DNA of 50,950 bases from Pseudomonadota bacterium (GCA_027624235.1 JAQBYB010000015.1:1-50950), one strand, 5' to 3'. Positions 17,434 to 26,733 are shown, counted from the first letter of the stretch. Numbers and translations: made by a program. The notes: generated by a model from the letters alone, not told the origin.

Positions 17434-19086
17434 TCAACCGACCAACAGACGAACCGTAAAACGTGCACCCAGGATGTTGCCGTCTGCGTCCGTGCGGTTG
17501 GACGCAGTCAACTGGCCACCGTGGGCATTGATGATTTGTCTCGAAATGCTGAGGCCAAGGCCGGAATGGGTGCCGAATTTTTCGGAGTCGCGGCGTTCCG
17601 TATAGAAACGCTCGAAGATTGCGTCTTCCTTGCCCTTCGGCAGTCCAGGACCTTCGTCGTCGACATCAACGATTAACCAACCGTTTTCGCGGGACGCGGT
17701 GATGGTAATGCGGTCTTCGGCGCCGCTGAACGAGATGGCGTTGGTGAAAAGATTCCGAAAAACCTGAGCCAGCCTGATTTCAATGCCATCGACGATCAGC
17801 GGCTCAGCTTCCAGGCCGATGCCTTCAAGATGAATTCGGCGGGCGCCGTCTTTACCATTGTCGAAAATGGCGTCATGCAGGTCGACCAGGGTTTTCAGCA
17901 TGGCGCCGATGTCGACCGGTTCGGTTTCAGCCCTGGACAGTTCCGCATCCAGGCGCGAGGCATCGGAAATGTCGCTGATCAACCTGTCCAGGCGGACAAC
18001 GTCTTCCTGGATGATGGTCATCATCTTGCGCTGCTGTTTCGGGTCTTTCAGCCGCGCCGTGGTTTCGACGGCACTCCTGAGTGAGGTCAGGGGGTTCTTG
18101 ATTTCGTGCGCCACGTCGGCGGCAAAACTTTCGATGGCATCCATTCGTTGCCACAGCGCCTCGGTCATTTCCGACAGGCTTTCGGCCAATTCCCCGATTT
18201 CATCGTTGCGCCCTTTGAAGTCGGGAATGGTTTGTTTGCGGCCGTGGTCATGGCGGACCAACTCGGCGGCGGCGGCGAGGCGGCGGATCGGCCGGGCGAT
18301 GGTGCCGGCAAGATACATGGACAGCAACACCGTTACCGCCAGGGCGGCGCCGAAAATCTTCAGGATGGCGATGCGGACCTCCAAAAGAGCTTCGTCGATG
18401 GCACCCGATCCTTTGGTCAGCATCACCGCGCCCAAGACCTGCTTATAGCGTTGCACCGGCACGGCGACGCTGAGAATCAAAGGGTCGCCCCCGGCGCTGC
18501 GCACCTGATGCGTTGTTCCTCCGCCCAGGGCTGAAATAACCTCGGGGTAATCCCGGGCGTGTTGGCGGGACCGTTCCCGATAGACCGGCAGAACGTCCTG
18601 GCCGATCAACCTGCGCATCAATCGGTCATAGACATCAAGGGCCGCCGGAATCAATCCGCGCTCGGCGCCCGGCGGCGGCAATTCCTCGATCCGGACTATC
18701 CCGCCCGACCCCCCCATGCGCAGGGAATCGGCGACCAGAAAGCCGTTGTTGCGGAACAGGCGGGCACGGGTTCCCGTTGTCTCTACCAGACGGCGGACAA
18801 TCCGGTCGGCAATTTCAAAAATCAGCTGGTGGCCGGCCGGGGTGTCGGCGGCGATGGCGCCTTCGCCGAGGGCGGCGGCGAACATCTGGGCCTGCACGGT
18901 GAGCGACTTAATTTCCGCGTCGATCAGGGTTTTGCGATATTCACCGTGAAACAAAACACCGCCGCCGAGAAGCGCCAGCGCCAGGATATTGATCGCCAGG
19001 ATACGCCGGGTCAGGGGTGAAAGCAGGGGCCTGTCCCGCGCGCTTTCCGGGTGGTTGCTGGGTTGAGTGTTCGACACCCGTGTCAT
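17434..19086 (-). CDS. chvG: ChvG/ExoS-type sensor histidine kinase
   Basis: 550 residues from the ATG at 19086, chosen because GGAGG lies just upstream and because longer starts would run far into chvI. A first membrane segment (ILAINILALALLGGGVLF) precedes a periplasmic domain, a second segment (FGAALAVTVLLSMYLAG) and a HAMP linker (RPIRRLAAAAELVR). The phospho-His is in DVAHEIKNPLTSLRS, and the ATPase domain has QVFRNLFTNAISF, DDEGPGLP and GLGLSISRQI. ChvG senses acid or envelope change and phosphorylates ChvI in Agrobacterium and Sinorhizobium. Confidence 0.94.
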   Translation of the reverse strand: MTRVSNTQPSNHPESARDRPLLSPLTRRILAINILALALLGGGVLFHGEYRKTLIDAEIKSLTVQAQMFAAALGEGAIAADTPAGHQLIFEIADRIVRRLVETTGTRARLFRNNGFLVADSLRMGGSGGIVRIEELPPPGAERGLIPAALDVYDRLMRRLIGQDVLPVYRERSRQHARDYPEVISALGGGTTHQVRSAGGDPLILSVAVPVQRYKQVLGAVMLTKGSGAIDEALLEVRIAILKIFGAALAVTVLLSMYLAGTIARPIRRLAAAAELVRHDHGRKQTIPDFKGRNDEIGELAESLSEMTEALWQRMDAIESFAADVAHEIKNPLTSLRSAVETTARLKDPKQQRKMMTIIQEDVVRLDRLISDISDASRLDAELSRAETEPVDIGAMLKTLVDLHDAIFDNGKDGARRIHLEGIGLEAEPLIVDGIEIRLAQVFRNLFTNAISFSGAEDRITITASRENGWLIVDVDDEGPGLPKGKEDAIFERFYTERRDSEKFGTHSGLGLSISRQIINAHGGQLTASNRTDADGNILGARFTVRLLVG

Positions 19087-19099
19087 GGTGCCTCCGACA

Positions 19100-19792
19100 T
19101 CAGCTACCGCGGTAACGATAGCCGACACCATAAAGGGTTTCGATTTCAGCGAAATCCTCGTCCACGGATTTAAATTTCCGGCGCAGGCGTTTGACATGAC
19201 TGTCGATGGTCCTGTCATCGACGTAGATATGTTCCCCATACGCCGCGTCGATCAGTTGGTCCCGGTTTTTGACATGGCCGGGCCGGCGGGCCAGCGCCTC
19301 GACCAACAGGAACTCGGTGACCGTCAGGTTCACTTCGGTGTCCTTCCAGGCACACAAATGGCGGGTCTTATCGAGGACCAAATCGCCCCGGCGCATGACG
19401 TCGATCGCCTCCTTTTCCTCACCCGGCTTTTCATGACGGCGCAACACGGCATGAATCCGTTCCAACAACAGACGCTGGGAGAAAGGTTTCTTGATGTAAT
19501 CGTCGGCGCCCATACGAAGCCCCATGACCTCATCGACCTCGTCATCCTTGGAGGTCAGGAAGATTACCGGAAGATTATTTTTTTGGCGCAGATTGCCGAG
19601 CAGCTCCATGCCGTCCATTTTTGGCATCTTGATGTCCAAAATCGCCAGGTCCACGGGCTTGCGGGCGATTCCTTCCAGGGCCTCGACGCCGTCCCCATAG
19701 GTATCCACCCGGTAGCCTTCATCCTCAAGCGCGGCGGAAAGCGAGGCGAGAATGTTCTGGTCGTCGTCGACGAGGGCAATGGTTTGGGCCAT
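19100..19792 (-). CDS. chvI: ChvI-type response regulator
   Basis: 230 residues: a receiver domain with acidic pocket VDDD (8-11), phospho-Asp53 in [10 protein letters not shown] and Lys in DDYIKKPF, then an OmpR-type winged helix ending TLYGVGYRY. It is the first gene of the minus-strand run chvI-chvG-hprK-rapZ-EIIA-HPr-EI. The arrangement opposite pckA is conserved in the class, and ChvI homologues control envelope, exopolysaccharide and central-carbon genes. Confidence 0.95.
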   Translation of the reverse strand: MAQTIALVDDDQNILASLSAALEDEGYRVDTYGDGVEALEGIARKPVDLAILDIKMPKMDGMELLGNLRQKNNLPVIFLTSKDDEVDEVMGLRMGADDYIKKPFSQRLLLERIHAVLRRHEKPGEEKEAIDVMRRGDLVLDKTRHLCAWKDTEVNLTVTEFLLVEALARRPGHVKNRDQLIDAAYGEHIYVDDRTIDSHVKRLRRKFKSVDEDFAEIETLYGVGYRYRGS

Positions 19793-19904
19793 GCAGATGG
19801 TTCCTTTTGGTCCTCTTAGGGAGCAGGGGCAGACCTAAGGGGGATTTATGGCAAAATTATAGCCATTAAAGGGGCCGTGCTGAAAGAATGCTGTTGAGGC
19901 GTGA

Positions 19905-19934
19905 TTGACGGCCAGCTTTTTTTTGCCCTATAGT
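19905..19934 (+). promoter_or_regulatory. Promoter for the cobalamin riboswitch and cbtB
   Basis: TTGACG (19905-19910) and TATAGT (19929-19934) are 18 bases apart. The predicted start, near 19941, coincides with the 5' edge of the riboswitch, which supports the call. Confidence 0.6.
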
Positions 19935-19940
19935 CAGGGT

Positions 19941-20160
19941 GGATGGTTCCCCATATGGCGATAAAGCCAGGGGATCAAAAGGGAACACGGACGGGTCGAC
20001 CCAACTGGGGACTTTCAACCGTGGCTGCCCCCGCAACTGTAAGCGGTGAGTTTCTACGCAACCAAGCCACTGGGAAACCGGGAAGGCGGCGTGAAGCGAA
20101 GAACCGCAAGCCAGGAGACCTGCCGTCCAGTGACATCGCTAGCCTGCGGGACGGGGGAAT
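19941..20160 (+). ncRNA. Cobalamin riboswitch
   Basis: The B12-box is seen as GCAACTGTAAGCGG near 20033-20046, preceded by GGCTGCCCCC, followed by AAGCCACTGGGAAACCGGG and then GCAAGCCAGGAGACCTGCC (near 20106-20125). An upstream AAAAGGGAAC matches another conserved block. These appear in the right order for this RNA class. The GC-rich stretch after the aptamer (near 20150-20180) can fold and may hide the cbtB ribosome site. B12 binding should turn off cbtB and cbtA. Confidence 0.93.
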
Positions 20161-20228
20161 CCGGCGGGGCGGTTTTAACCGTAGCGGTGAGGACTTAGAC
20201 TTTTCATCGCTTACGGAGACCACACATT

Positions 20229-20429
20229 ATGCCAACCGATACGAAATATCTCGACGAAAAAACCCTTAACGACCATGTCCTGGTAACAACCGCATCGCGG
20301 GTTGGTCCTGCGTTGCTGGCACTGTTGTTCGGCTCTTTCCTTTTGCTCGGCGCCGGGTTCGCCGGTTCGGCCACCCTTCACAACGCCGCCCACGACGGAC
20401 GCCACGCCCTCAGCTTTCCCTGTCACTAA
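20229..20429 (+). CDS. cbtB: CbtB, small subunit of predicted cobalt transporter
   Basis: 66 residues with a single membrane segment (ALLALLFGSFLLLGAGFAG) and the CbtB C-terminal signature HNAAHDGRHALSFPCH, whose His and Cys residues may bind metal. CbtB is found with CbtA downstream of B12 riboswitches and is predicted to take up cobalt. GGAGACC before the ATG is the ribosome site. The protein is short but matches the family in full. Confidence 0.93.
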   Translation: MPTDTKYLDEKTLNDHVLVTTASRVGPALLALLFGSFLLLGAGFAGSATLHNAAHDGRHALSFPCH

Positions 20430-20441
20430 CGGGGTCCGGCG

Positions 20442-21134
20442 ATGGTTGGACGGATCGTCCTGACGGCGGTCCTCGCCGGCTTGGTGTCGGGCGTTTTCCT
20501 GTGGTCTGCCCACATGGTCAAGACGACGCCGCTGATTCTAGCCGCCGAGGTTTATGAAAAGGGCGCCGGCGCCACGGGCACCGATCATCCCCATGCGGAT
20601 AAAACCGAGGCCGCCCGGCCCCACACCCATGCCCCGCCTGCGGCCGGTTTTGAGCGCGCCGCCTACACCTTGCTTGCGGATTTGGTCAGCGCCGTCGGTT
20701 TTGCGTTCCTGTTGACAGCGGCAGTTTCATTGAAGGCCACACCCATCGATTGGCGCTTAGGTATTCTTTGGGGGCTTTCAGGGTATGCGGCTTTTTTCCT
20801 GGCGCCATCGTTGGGGTTGCCCCCGGAACTGCCGGGCATGCAGGCCGCCGAACTTGGCGCCAGACAGACCTGGTGGCTGGCGACAGCGGTGGCGACGGCT
20901 ATTGGTTTAGGCCTTGCCGCATTTTCGCCCCGTCGCGTTGCACAGGCCTTGGGTGTAGGCTTGGTCGTGCTTCCCCATGTCATTGGCGCGCCGGCCCATG
21001 AGGTTGGGCAAAGCAATGTGCCTGCGGAACTGGCGGCTCAATTTGTCATCACCACGTCGGTGGTATCGGGTTTATTCTGGATAGTGCTAGGTGGACTGAC
21101 TGGTTATTTCTATAATCGTTTCGGAAATTCTTGA
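20442..21134 (+). CDS. cbtA: CbtA, membrane subunit of predicted cobalt transporter
   Basis: 230 residues, 12 bases after cbtB. About five membrane segments are visible, the first at VGRIVLTAVLAGLVSGVFLWS and the last at ISGLFWIVLGGLTGYFYN-like sequence near the end. A His-rich loop at about 45-65 (DHPHADK, PHTHAPP) is a likely metal collector. Together with CbtB and the riboswitch, the role is cobalt supply for B12 synthesis; this is a family prediction, not a tested function. Confidence 0.92.
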   Translation: MVGRIVLTAVLAGLVSGVFLWSAHMVKTTPLILAAEVYEKGAGATGTDHPHADKTEAARPHTHAPPAAGFERAAYTLLADLVSAVGFAFLLTAAVSLKATPIDWRLGILWGLSGYAAFFLAPSLGLPPELPGMQAAELGARQTWWLATAVATAIGLGLAAFSPRRVAQALGVGLVVLPHVIGAPAHEVGQSNVPAELAAQFVITTSVVSGLFWIVLGGLTGYFYNRFGNS

Positions 21135-21151
21135 ACCGAAGAAGTCGCTTC

Positions 21152-21928
21152 ATGTCCAACAAAAAACCCATCAAAAAGAGCCAAAAATCAAACCCCGGCA
21201 TCGCCAACCCCGACAAGATTGACCGTGCCCAATTCTCCCGCGCCAGCCGTCTTATGATGCGCGGCGCCCGTTCGGCGGTGTTGTCGACGGCGCTGAAATC
21301 GGGGGAGGGTTGGCCCTATGGGTCGCTGGTCAGTGTGGCGCTGGATAGCGATTCGAGCCCGTTGATGCTGTTTTCCACCCTGTCCGACCACACCCGGAAC
21401 TTGGCCGTCGATTCCCGTGCCTCGCTGCTGATCGAGGAAACGTCGCGCCTGAAGAATCCGCAAACCGGTCCCCGCGTCAGTGTTTTGGGCCGGATTAATA
21501 AAACCAACGATGAACGCCACCATCGGCGATTTTTAGCCCTTCACCCGGAAGCCTCGTTATATGCCGGCTTCGGCGATTTCAACTTCTTTAAGATGACGGT
21601 GGAGCGCATTCATTTCGTCGGTGGTTTTGCCAAGGCGGTTTGGTTTAAGGCCCCGGACATCCTAACCGACAGCAAGGCCGCCGCCGCCGTCGCCAAGGCC
21701 GAGGTCGGGGTGCTGGCGCACATGAACGAAGACCACCCGAATGCCGTCGATCATTACGCCAACGTCCTTCTCGGGCGCCGCGGAAAAGGCTGGACAATGA
21801 CCGGCATCGACCCCGATGGCGCCGATCTCAGGCGCGGCGGTCGGATCGCCCGGTTGGAATTTGAAGCCCCCGTCACCAGCCGTACCCAAGTCCGCCAGGA
21901 ACTGGTGCGGTTGGCGGGACTTAATTAA
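21152..21928 (+). CDS. HugZ-type pyridoxamine-phosphate-oxidase-fold protein
   Basis: About 258 residues from the ATG at 21152; a TTG at 21131 overlapping the cbtA stop is the alternative. The N-terminal split-barrel resembles flavin/haem-binding pyridoxamine oxidases (GWPYGSLVSVALDSDSSPLMLFS), and the C-terminal part (GVLAHMNEDHPNAVDHYA) is the DUF2470-like domain seen in HugZ/HutZ haem-degrading enzymes. The very N-terminus is Lys/Ser rich. Its place after cbtBA might be coincidental or may reflect tetrapyrrole metabolism. Haem oxygenase activity is unproven. Confidence 0.82.
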   Translation: MSNKKPIKKSQKSNPGIANPDKIDRAQFSRASRLMMRGARSAVLSTALKSGEGWPYGSLVSVALDSDSSPLMLFSTLSDHTRNLAVDSRASLLIEETSRLKNPQTGPRVSVLGRINKTNDERHHRRFLALHPEASLYAGFGDFNFFKMTVERIHFVGGFAKAVWFKAPDILTDSKAAAAVAKAEVGVLAHMNEDHPNAVDHYANVLLGRRGKGWTMTGIDPDGADLRRGGRIARLEFEAPVTSRTQVRQELVRLAGLN

Positions 21929-22041
21929 AAAGTAGGGTCAAAAAAGATTTGTTGAGTCGATGCGGGCAAGGGTATCGTTGTGGATGGATTGGAATTAATA
22001 AAAAGAAAATTTCGTAATAATATTGAAGGGGGAGGGATTCC

Positions 22042-23649
22042 GTGGAAAATATTGGACACCGGATCAGTAGTTATGGTTTGGATAATCATGGCTTGGGCAA
22101 TGTCGGCAAGGCCTATTGGAATTTGTCGGCGCCACAGCTTTGCACCGAATTTTTAGCCCGCAACGAAGGCCTGCTGGCCGCCGGCGGGGCAATGGTCACG
22201 GTCACCGGCATCCACACCGGGCGTTCCCCCAAGGATCGCTTCGTCGTCGAGCAAGCATCCACCAAGGACGACATCTGGTGGGGCCCGGTCAACGCGGCGA
22301 TCTCGGAAAAAAAATTCGAGCGCATGCTGGACAAGATGGTGGGCCATTTGCAGGGCCGCGACGTGTTTGTTCAGGATTGTTATGTCGGCGCCGATGAGCA
22401 TTACCGTATGCCGATCCGCATCATCACCGAGGAAGCCTGGCACAACCTGTTCGCGCGCAACATGTTCCTGCAGCCGGATCCCAAGGAGCTTCCGGGGTTC
22501 AAGCCGCTGTGGACGGTATTGCAGGCGCCCAGCCTGGAGGCCGACCCGGCCCATGACGGGACTACGTCGGGAACCTTCATCCTCGTCAACATTGCGCGGC
22601 AAATGATTCTTGTCGGCGGCACGGGATATGCCGGTGAAATCAAGAAATCGATTTTTTCGGTGATGAATTACCTGCTGCCGCCACGCGACGTTTTGCCCAT
22701 GCATTGTTCCGCCAATATCGGACCGGAAGGCAACACGGCGATCTTCTTCGGCCTTTCCGGCACCGGCAAGACGACGCTGTCGGCCGACAGTGCGCGCACC
22801 CTGATCGGCGATGACGAACACGGCTGGGGGCCGAACGGCATTTTTAATTTTGAGGGCGGCTGCTACGCCAAGACCATTAACCTGAGCAAGGAAGCCGAGC
22901 CGGAAATTTTCGAGACGACGCGCACCTTTGGCTCGATCATTGAAAACGTGGTCATGGACCCGGACACCCGGGAGCTGGATTTTTTCGACACCACGCTGAC
23001 CGAAAACGGCCGCGTGTCCTATTCCATCGAACACATTGCGAATGCGTCCGAGACCGGCACCGGCGGTCACCCTACCAACATTATGATGCTGACCTGCGAC
23101 GCCTTCGGCGTGTTGCCGCCGATCAGCAAATTGACGCCCGATCAGGCCATGTATCATTTCCTGTCGGGCTATACGGCCAAGGTGGCCGGCACCGAAAAGG
23201 GCCTGAAGGAGCCTCAGGCGACGTTCTCCACCTGCTTCGGCGCGCCGTTCATGCTCCGCCACCCGACGGTTTACGCCATGCTGCTGGGCGATAAAATGGC
23301 CAAACAGGGCGCCACCTGCTGGCTGGTCAATACCGGCTGGTCCGGTGGCGGCTTCGGCGTCGGCGAGCGGATGGCCATTCAGCACACCCGGGCCCTGGTC
23401 AATGCGGCGCTGGACGGCCAGTTGGCCAAGGCGACCTTCACGCCGGATGAAAATTTCGGCGTCCTGGTGCCGGATGCCTGTCCCGGCGTGCCGTCGGAGG
23501 TTTTGAATCCGCGCAACACCTGGAAGGATAAGGCCGCCTACGACGCCCAGGCCAAGCACCTGACCCAATTGTTCGAGAAAAACTTCAAGCAATTCGAAGC
23601 CGACGTCGACGACAAAGTTAAAGCGGCCGCGATCAGAGCGGCGGCCTAA
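22042..23649 (+). CDS. pckA: ATP-dependent phosphoenolpyruvate carboxykinase
   Basis: 535 residues, full length. PckA turns oxaloacetate and ATP into PEP, CO2 and ADP, the entry step to gluconeogenesis. The P-loop is FFGLSGTGKTTLSAD, and the metal and substrate site block is GDDEHGWGPNG. Translation starts at a GTG (22042) with a strong GGGGGAGGG before it. In alphaproteobacteria pckA usually faces chvI directly; here the cbtBA/HugZ block lies between them. It converges with the radical SAM gene at 23657, leaving 7 bases. Confidence 0.96.
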   Translation: MENIGHRISSYGLDNHGLGNVGKAYWNLSAPQLCTEFLARNEGLLAAGGAMVTVTGIHTGRSPKDRFVVEQASTKDDIWWGPVNAAISEKKFERMLDKMVGHLQGRDVFVQDCYVGADEHYRMPIRIITEEAWHNLFARNMFLQPDPKELPGFKPLWTVLQAPSLEADPAHDGTTSGTFILVNIARQMILVGGTGYAGEIKKSIFSVMNYLLPPRDVLPMHCSANIGPEGNTAIFFGLSGTGKTTLSADSARTLIGDDEHGWGPNGIFNFEGGCYAKTINLSKEAEPEIFETTRTFGSIIENVVMDPDTRELDFFDTTLTENGRVSYSIEHIANASETGTGGHPTNIMMLTCDAFGVLPPISKLTPDQAMYHFLSGYTAKVAGTEKGLKEPQATFSTCFGAPFMLRHPTVYAMLLGDKMAKQGATCWLVNTGWSGGGFGVGERMAIQHTRALVNAALDGQLAKATFTPDENFGVLVPDACPGVPSEVLNPRNTWKDKAAYDAQAKHLTQLFEKNFKQFEADVDDKVKAAAIRAAA

Positions 23650-23656
23650 ACGTCCC

Positions 23657-25663
23657 TCAAACGGGGTTGCAGCGCCGCCAAATTTCCTGTGCCGGTTTTG
23701 CATCCAACAGGCGCGACAGCCATCTGAGCGGATCGGGGCCGTACAGGTTGATCATGGAATTGACCGCCCGTTCGATGCCGAGTTGATCAGCGATCAACTC
23801 ATACCGGATGGAATTTTGAAACTCGTCTAACGACCGTTTTCCATGATCGTTGTGCCAGGCCTCGATATCGTAATCCAGTTCGATGGTGATCGGCTTGAAG
23901 GACTGGTCTTGTAATTCCAGCATCGGGCGGATGTCGCGAACGGCGTGGCCCCAGGTCGAAAGGGAATCGAACCAGGGCGCCGCCCCGCCCATGGCCTGGG
24001 TTATGGTCAGGGCAAGATCGGTGGCTTCGATGAAATGGGTGACGGCTAGTTTCGGCACGAATCCGCGAATGACATTTTCACCGAGTTCACCGCTGAGCAT
24101 GCGGCTATAGTTTTCATCGTCGGCAATGAACCGCTGAATGGCCTCGGGGGAATCGAAAAGTTCACCATGGCTGGCTTGGATAAAGCCCCGGTAAACACCA
24201 CCCAACGCACCATCATGGGTTTTGATGGCACGCCAGAATTCCTCCACCAGATCGAACCAATCGATGCCCAATTCGCGGGTGACGGGCCGAAGAAAATCAA
24301 ACTGGCTGGTCGAAAGCGCCGTAAAGATGAAAGAGATGCCACGGCACTCTATATAATCCTCGAAGCTCATGGTGTTGGTGGCGATGCAGACTTCGTCGTA
24401 TTCGAAGATGCGTTTGCCGCCGATTTCACCGAATTGCTTCGGCACCGGGCGGAAACGGGTCTGCATTTTGTGGCGCAGGCGGCTTTCCTTCGATGCCAGG
24501 GAGGTGCCTTTCAACAGCATCGTCGTATACGGAAGCGGCATGCCGACTTCCGAATCCGATAACGTCCGCAGGCCCTGGATATAGGAGTCCTTGGTTTCTT
24601 CCGGCAGCGGGACAATAACGGCGGCGACCGTGTTGATTCCATTTTCCTTGAACCGGGCGTAAACGCCCTTCAGGTCGGCTTCACCGAGGTTTTTACGTTT
24701 AATTGCCGTCAGCGTCTCGGGGTTCAAGGTCTGCGGTGAAATGGACATGGAAATTTGGCGATCAAGCTTAATGGCGACCTGGATCAAACGCTCCAGTTGC
24801 GATTTTCCGGTGTCGACAACAAAGGTACGCGGCCAGTTAAATTCCTTACCCAATTTCGCGATCGTGTCCGCAGTTTCGAGATCGCGTTGGTACATGCCGA
24901 AATTACTGTCGGAAATGCCTAATGGAATATCGGGAAAATCGGCCATTTTGGCGCCGATATATCGAAGCTCTTCGACGACGCGCTCGGTGCTGAACCCGTA
25001 CACCTTGTTGTACCAATCGGTTCCCTGCACGCAGTACGTACAGGCATAGGGGCACCCCCGGGTAGTTTCGATAAAGGGCGTGAAATAACCGTTGAGGAAT
25101 TGATCCATCATCCCGGACAGGACCGGCGATGGAATAATGTCCAATTCCTTTAACCGTTCGGGGGCATCGCCCTTGTTAAGGCGGCCGTCGGCATCCAGGC
25201 AGATTACCCCCGGCGGCGGAGATTTTTGCAGGTCTTTCACGGAAATACCGCTTTGGAGCGCACTTAATATGGCGGCGAAGGCGGTTTCACCTTCGTAATT
25301 GTAGACGTAGAAATCGAGTTCATCCCGATAGGTCAGATAGGCGGCAATCTCATTGGTATCGACTGGAAATTCTGGCCCGCCGCCGATGATGACGGAGCCT
25401 GGAATAGTTTGTTTGGCATGTCGTCCGACGGCCCCGGACAATTCCGCGTTCCAGCAATAGTTGGACAATCCGATGATGTCGGGCTGTTCGGAATCCAGAA
25501 CCCGGATCATGTCGTCCGGGTCAGAGTGGAGCGTGAACGAAGCACCCTCGCCCAGTTGCGACTGGGCGTAACTGGCAACGTAGCCGATGGCGATGGGCAT
25601 ATAGGTGGAATGCCGCCCCACCGTCGAATAGCGAAGATCGCCAAGGTGAATTTTCAAGGTCAT
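23657..25663 (-). CDS. B12-binding radical SAM protein, long form, substrate unknown
   Basis: About 668 residues. A GTG at 25669 and an ATG at 25663 are both possible and neither has a clear ribosome site. The N-terminal ~140 residues have a B12-binding-like fold (PDIIGLSNYCWNAEL, VIIGGGPEFP). The radical SAM cluster motif is TRGCPYACTYC. A long C-terminal part (about 430-668) has no motif I can name. It is not a close copy of the protein at 7726-9231, although domain order is the same. The reaction cannot be predicted. The gene is followed tail-to-tail by pckA. Confidence 0.86.
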   Translation of the reverse strand: MTLKIHLGDLRYSTVGRHSTYMPIAIGYVASYAQSQLGEGASFTLHSDPDDMIRVLDSEQPDIIGLSNYCWNAELSGAVGRHAKQTIPGSVIIGGGPEFPVDTNEIAAYLTYRDELDFYVYNYEGETAFAAILSALQSGISVKDLQKSPPPGVICLDADGRLNKGDAPERLKELDIIPSPVLSGMMDQFLNGYFTPFIETTRGCPYACTYCVQGTDWYNKVYGFSTERVVEELRYIGAKMADFPDIPLGISDSNFGMYQRDLETADTIAKLGKEFNWPRTFVVDTGKSQLERLIQVAIKLDRQISMSISPQTLNPETLTAIKRKNLGEADLKGVYARFKENGINTVAAVIVPLPEETKDSYIQGLRTLSDSEVGMPLPYTTMLLKGTSLASKESRLRHKMQTRFRPVPKQFGEIGGKRIFEYDEVCIATNTMSFEDYIECRGISFIFTALSTSQFDFLRPVTRELGIDWFDLVEEFWRAIKTHDGALGGVYRGFIQASHGELFDSPEAIQRFIADDENYSRMLSGELGENVIRGFVPKLAVTHFIEATDLALTITQAMGGAAPWFDSLSTWGHAVRDIRPMLELQDQSFKPITIELDYDIEAWHNDHGKRSLDEFQNSIRYELIADQLGIERAVNSMINLYGPDPLRWLSRLLDAKPAQEIWRRCNPV

Positions 25664-25743
25664 TCCCACTTAGTATTAAATGGTGCCGGAAGACCTAGCT
25701 GACCACTAGTTTATTAAAGAATCATAAATTGCATACCGTGGGA

Positions 25744-26733
25744 CTATTTAGAAAGTTTTTCGCCGCAATGGGGGCAGAATTGGGGCCTTGGCTTTTCGGG
25801 GGAATCTCGACGCGGGGCGCCGGCACTGGCTTGTGCGGCTCTTTGGCGGCCTTTCCTGAGAATGGTTTCCGCCTCGTCCTTGGAAAGGCCAAGCTCCACC
25901 TGTGATTCCCGAAGCCTGACCCGTTCGTCGGAATCGATGACGCCGTCTCCCATGACGTCGCCGACGACCTGCTCAAAAGCCTCGCGCCGTTCCCGCAGGG
26001 CTTGCGAGAAGCCCGACGCCAGCAACCCCGCCGGCAGGGCGACCACGCCGACGCTGATGATGCCGATCACGGCGCCCAGAATACGCCCGATCACCGTGAC
26101 CGGCACGATATCGCCGTAACCGACTGTGGTCATGGTGATCACCGCCCACCAAAGCGCATGTGGGATTGAGCTGAAGGCTACCGGTTGCACCTTATGTTCG
26201 GCCAGATAGGTCAAACTGGCGGCCATGATAATCAGCAACAAAAGAACAAATAGCGCCGCGCCGACGTTGCGGGCTTCCTTTTGCAGGACTTGCAGCAACA
26301 GCCCCATGGACGACGAATACCGGGTCAGCCGGAACACCCGGAACAGCCGCAGCACGCGAAGCATTCTCAGATCGACCTGGACGAAAAATACTAGGTAGAA
26401 CGGCGCGATCACCATTAGGTCCAGCAACGCCATTGGTGTCAGCATAAAGCGCATACGGCCCCAAACGGGGTGGCGGTATTTTCTTTCCGCATGATCGGGC
26501 GCCGACCAGACGCGCAAAAAGTATTCAATGGTGAAAATGACCACGGAGAATATCTCAAAACCGGCGAAGAAAAGCGGTGCGGCATCGTAGATCTCGCGAA
26601 CCGATTCAAAAATCACCAAAACCACGTTTATCGAAATCAATGTGATCAGGGCAATGTCGGCCCATTCGCTCAGGCGGTCGCCCTTGCGGCCAATGGCGAG
26701 GATTTCGTAAACGCGGCGTCTGATTCTTCGCAT
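25744..26733 (-). CDS. Voltage-gated potassium channel with C-terminal zinc ribbon
   Basis: 329 residues. Six membrane segments fit the Kv plan. S4 (121-139) carries Arg at every third position (123, 126, 129, 132, 135, 138), the voltage sensor. The pore has MTTVGYGDIVP with the K+ filter TVGYGD at 203-208. After S6 there is a linker with an acidic DSDERVRLRES motif, and the last residues are FCPHCGEKLSK, half of a zinc ribbon that could pair between subunits. Physiological role unknown. Confidence 0.9.
   Translation of the reverse strand: MRRIRRRVYEILAIGRKGDRLSEWADIALITLISINVVLVIFESVREIYDAAPLFFAGFEIFSVVIFTIEYFLRVWSAPDHAERKYRHPVWGRMRFMLTPMALLDLMVIAPFYLVFFVQVDLRMLRVLRLFRVFRLTRYSSSMGLLLQVLQKEARNVGAALFVLLLLIIMAASLTYLAEHKVQPVAFSSIPHALWWAVITMTTVGYGDIVPVTVIGRILGAVIGIISVGVVALPAGLLASGFSQALRERREAFEQVVGDVMGDGVIDSDERVRLRESQVELGLSKDEAETILRKGRQRAAQASAGAPRRDSPEKPRPQFCPHCGEKLSK

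Noticed and set aside
22153-23703. 516-residue open frame opposite pckA
   Set aside because: Shadow of pckA with Arg/Gly-rich biased composition.
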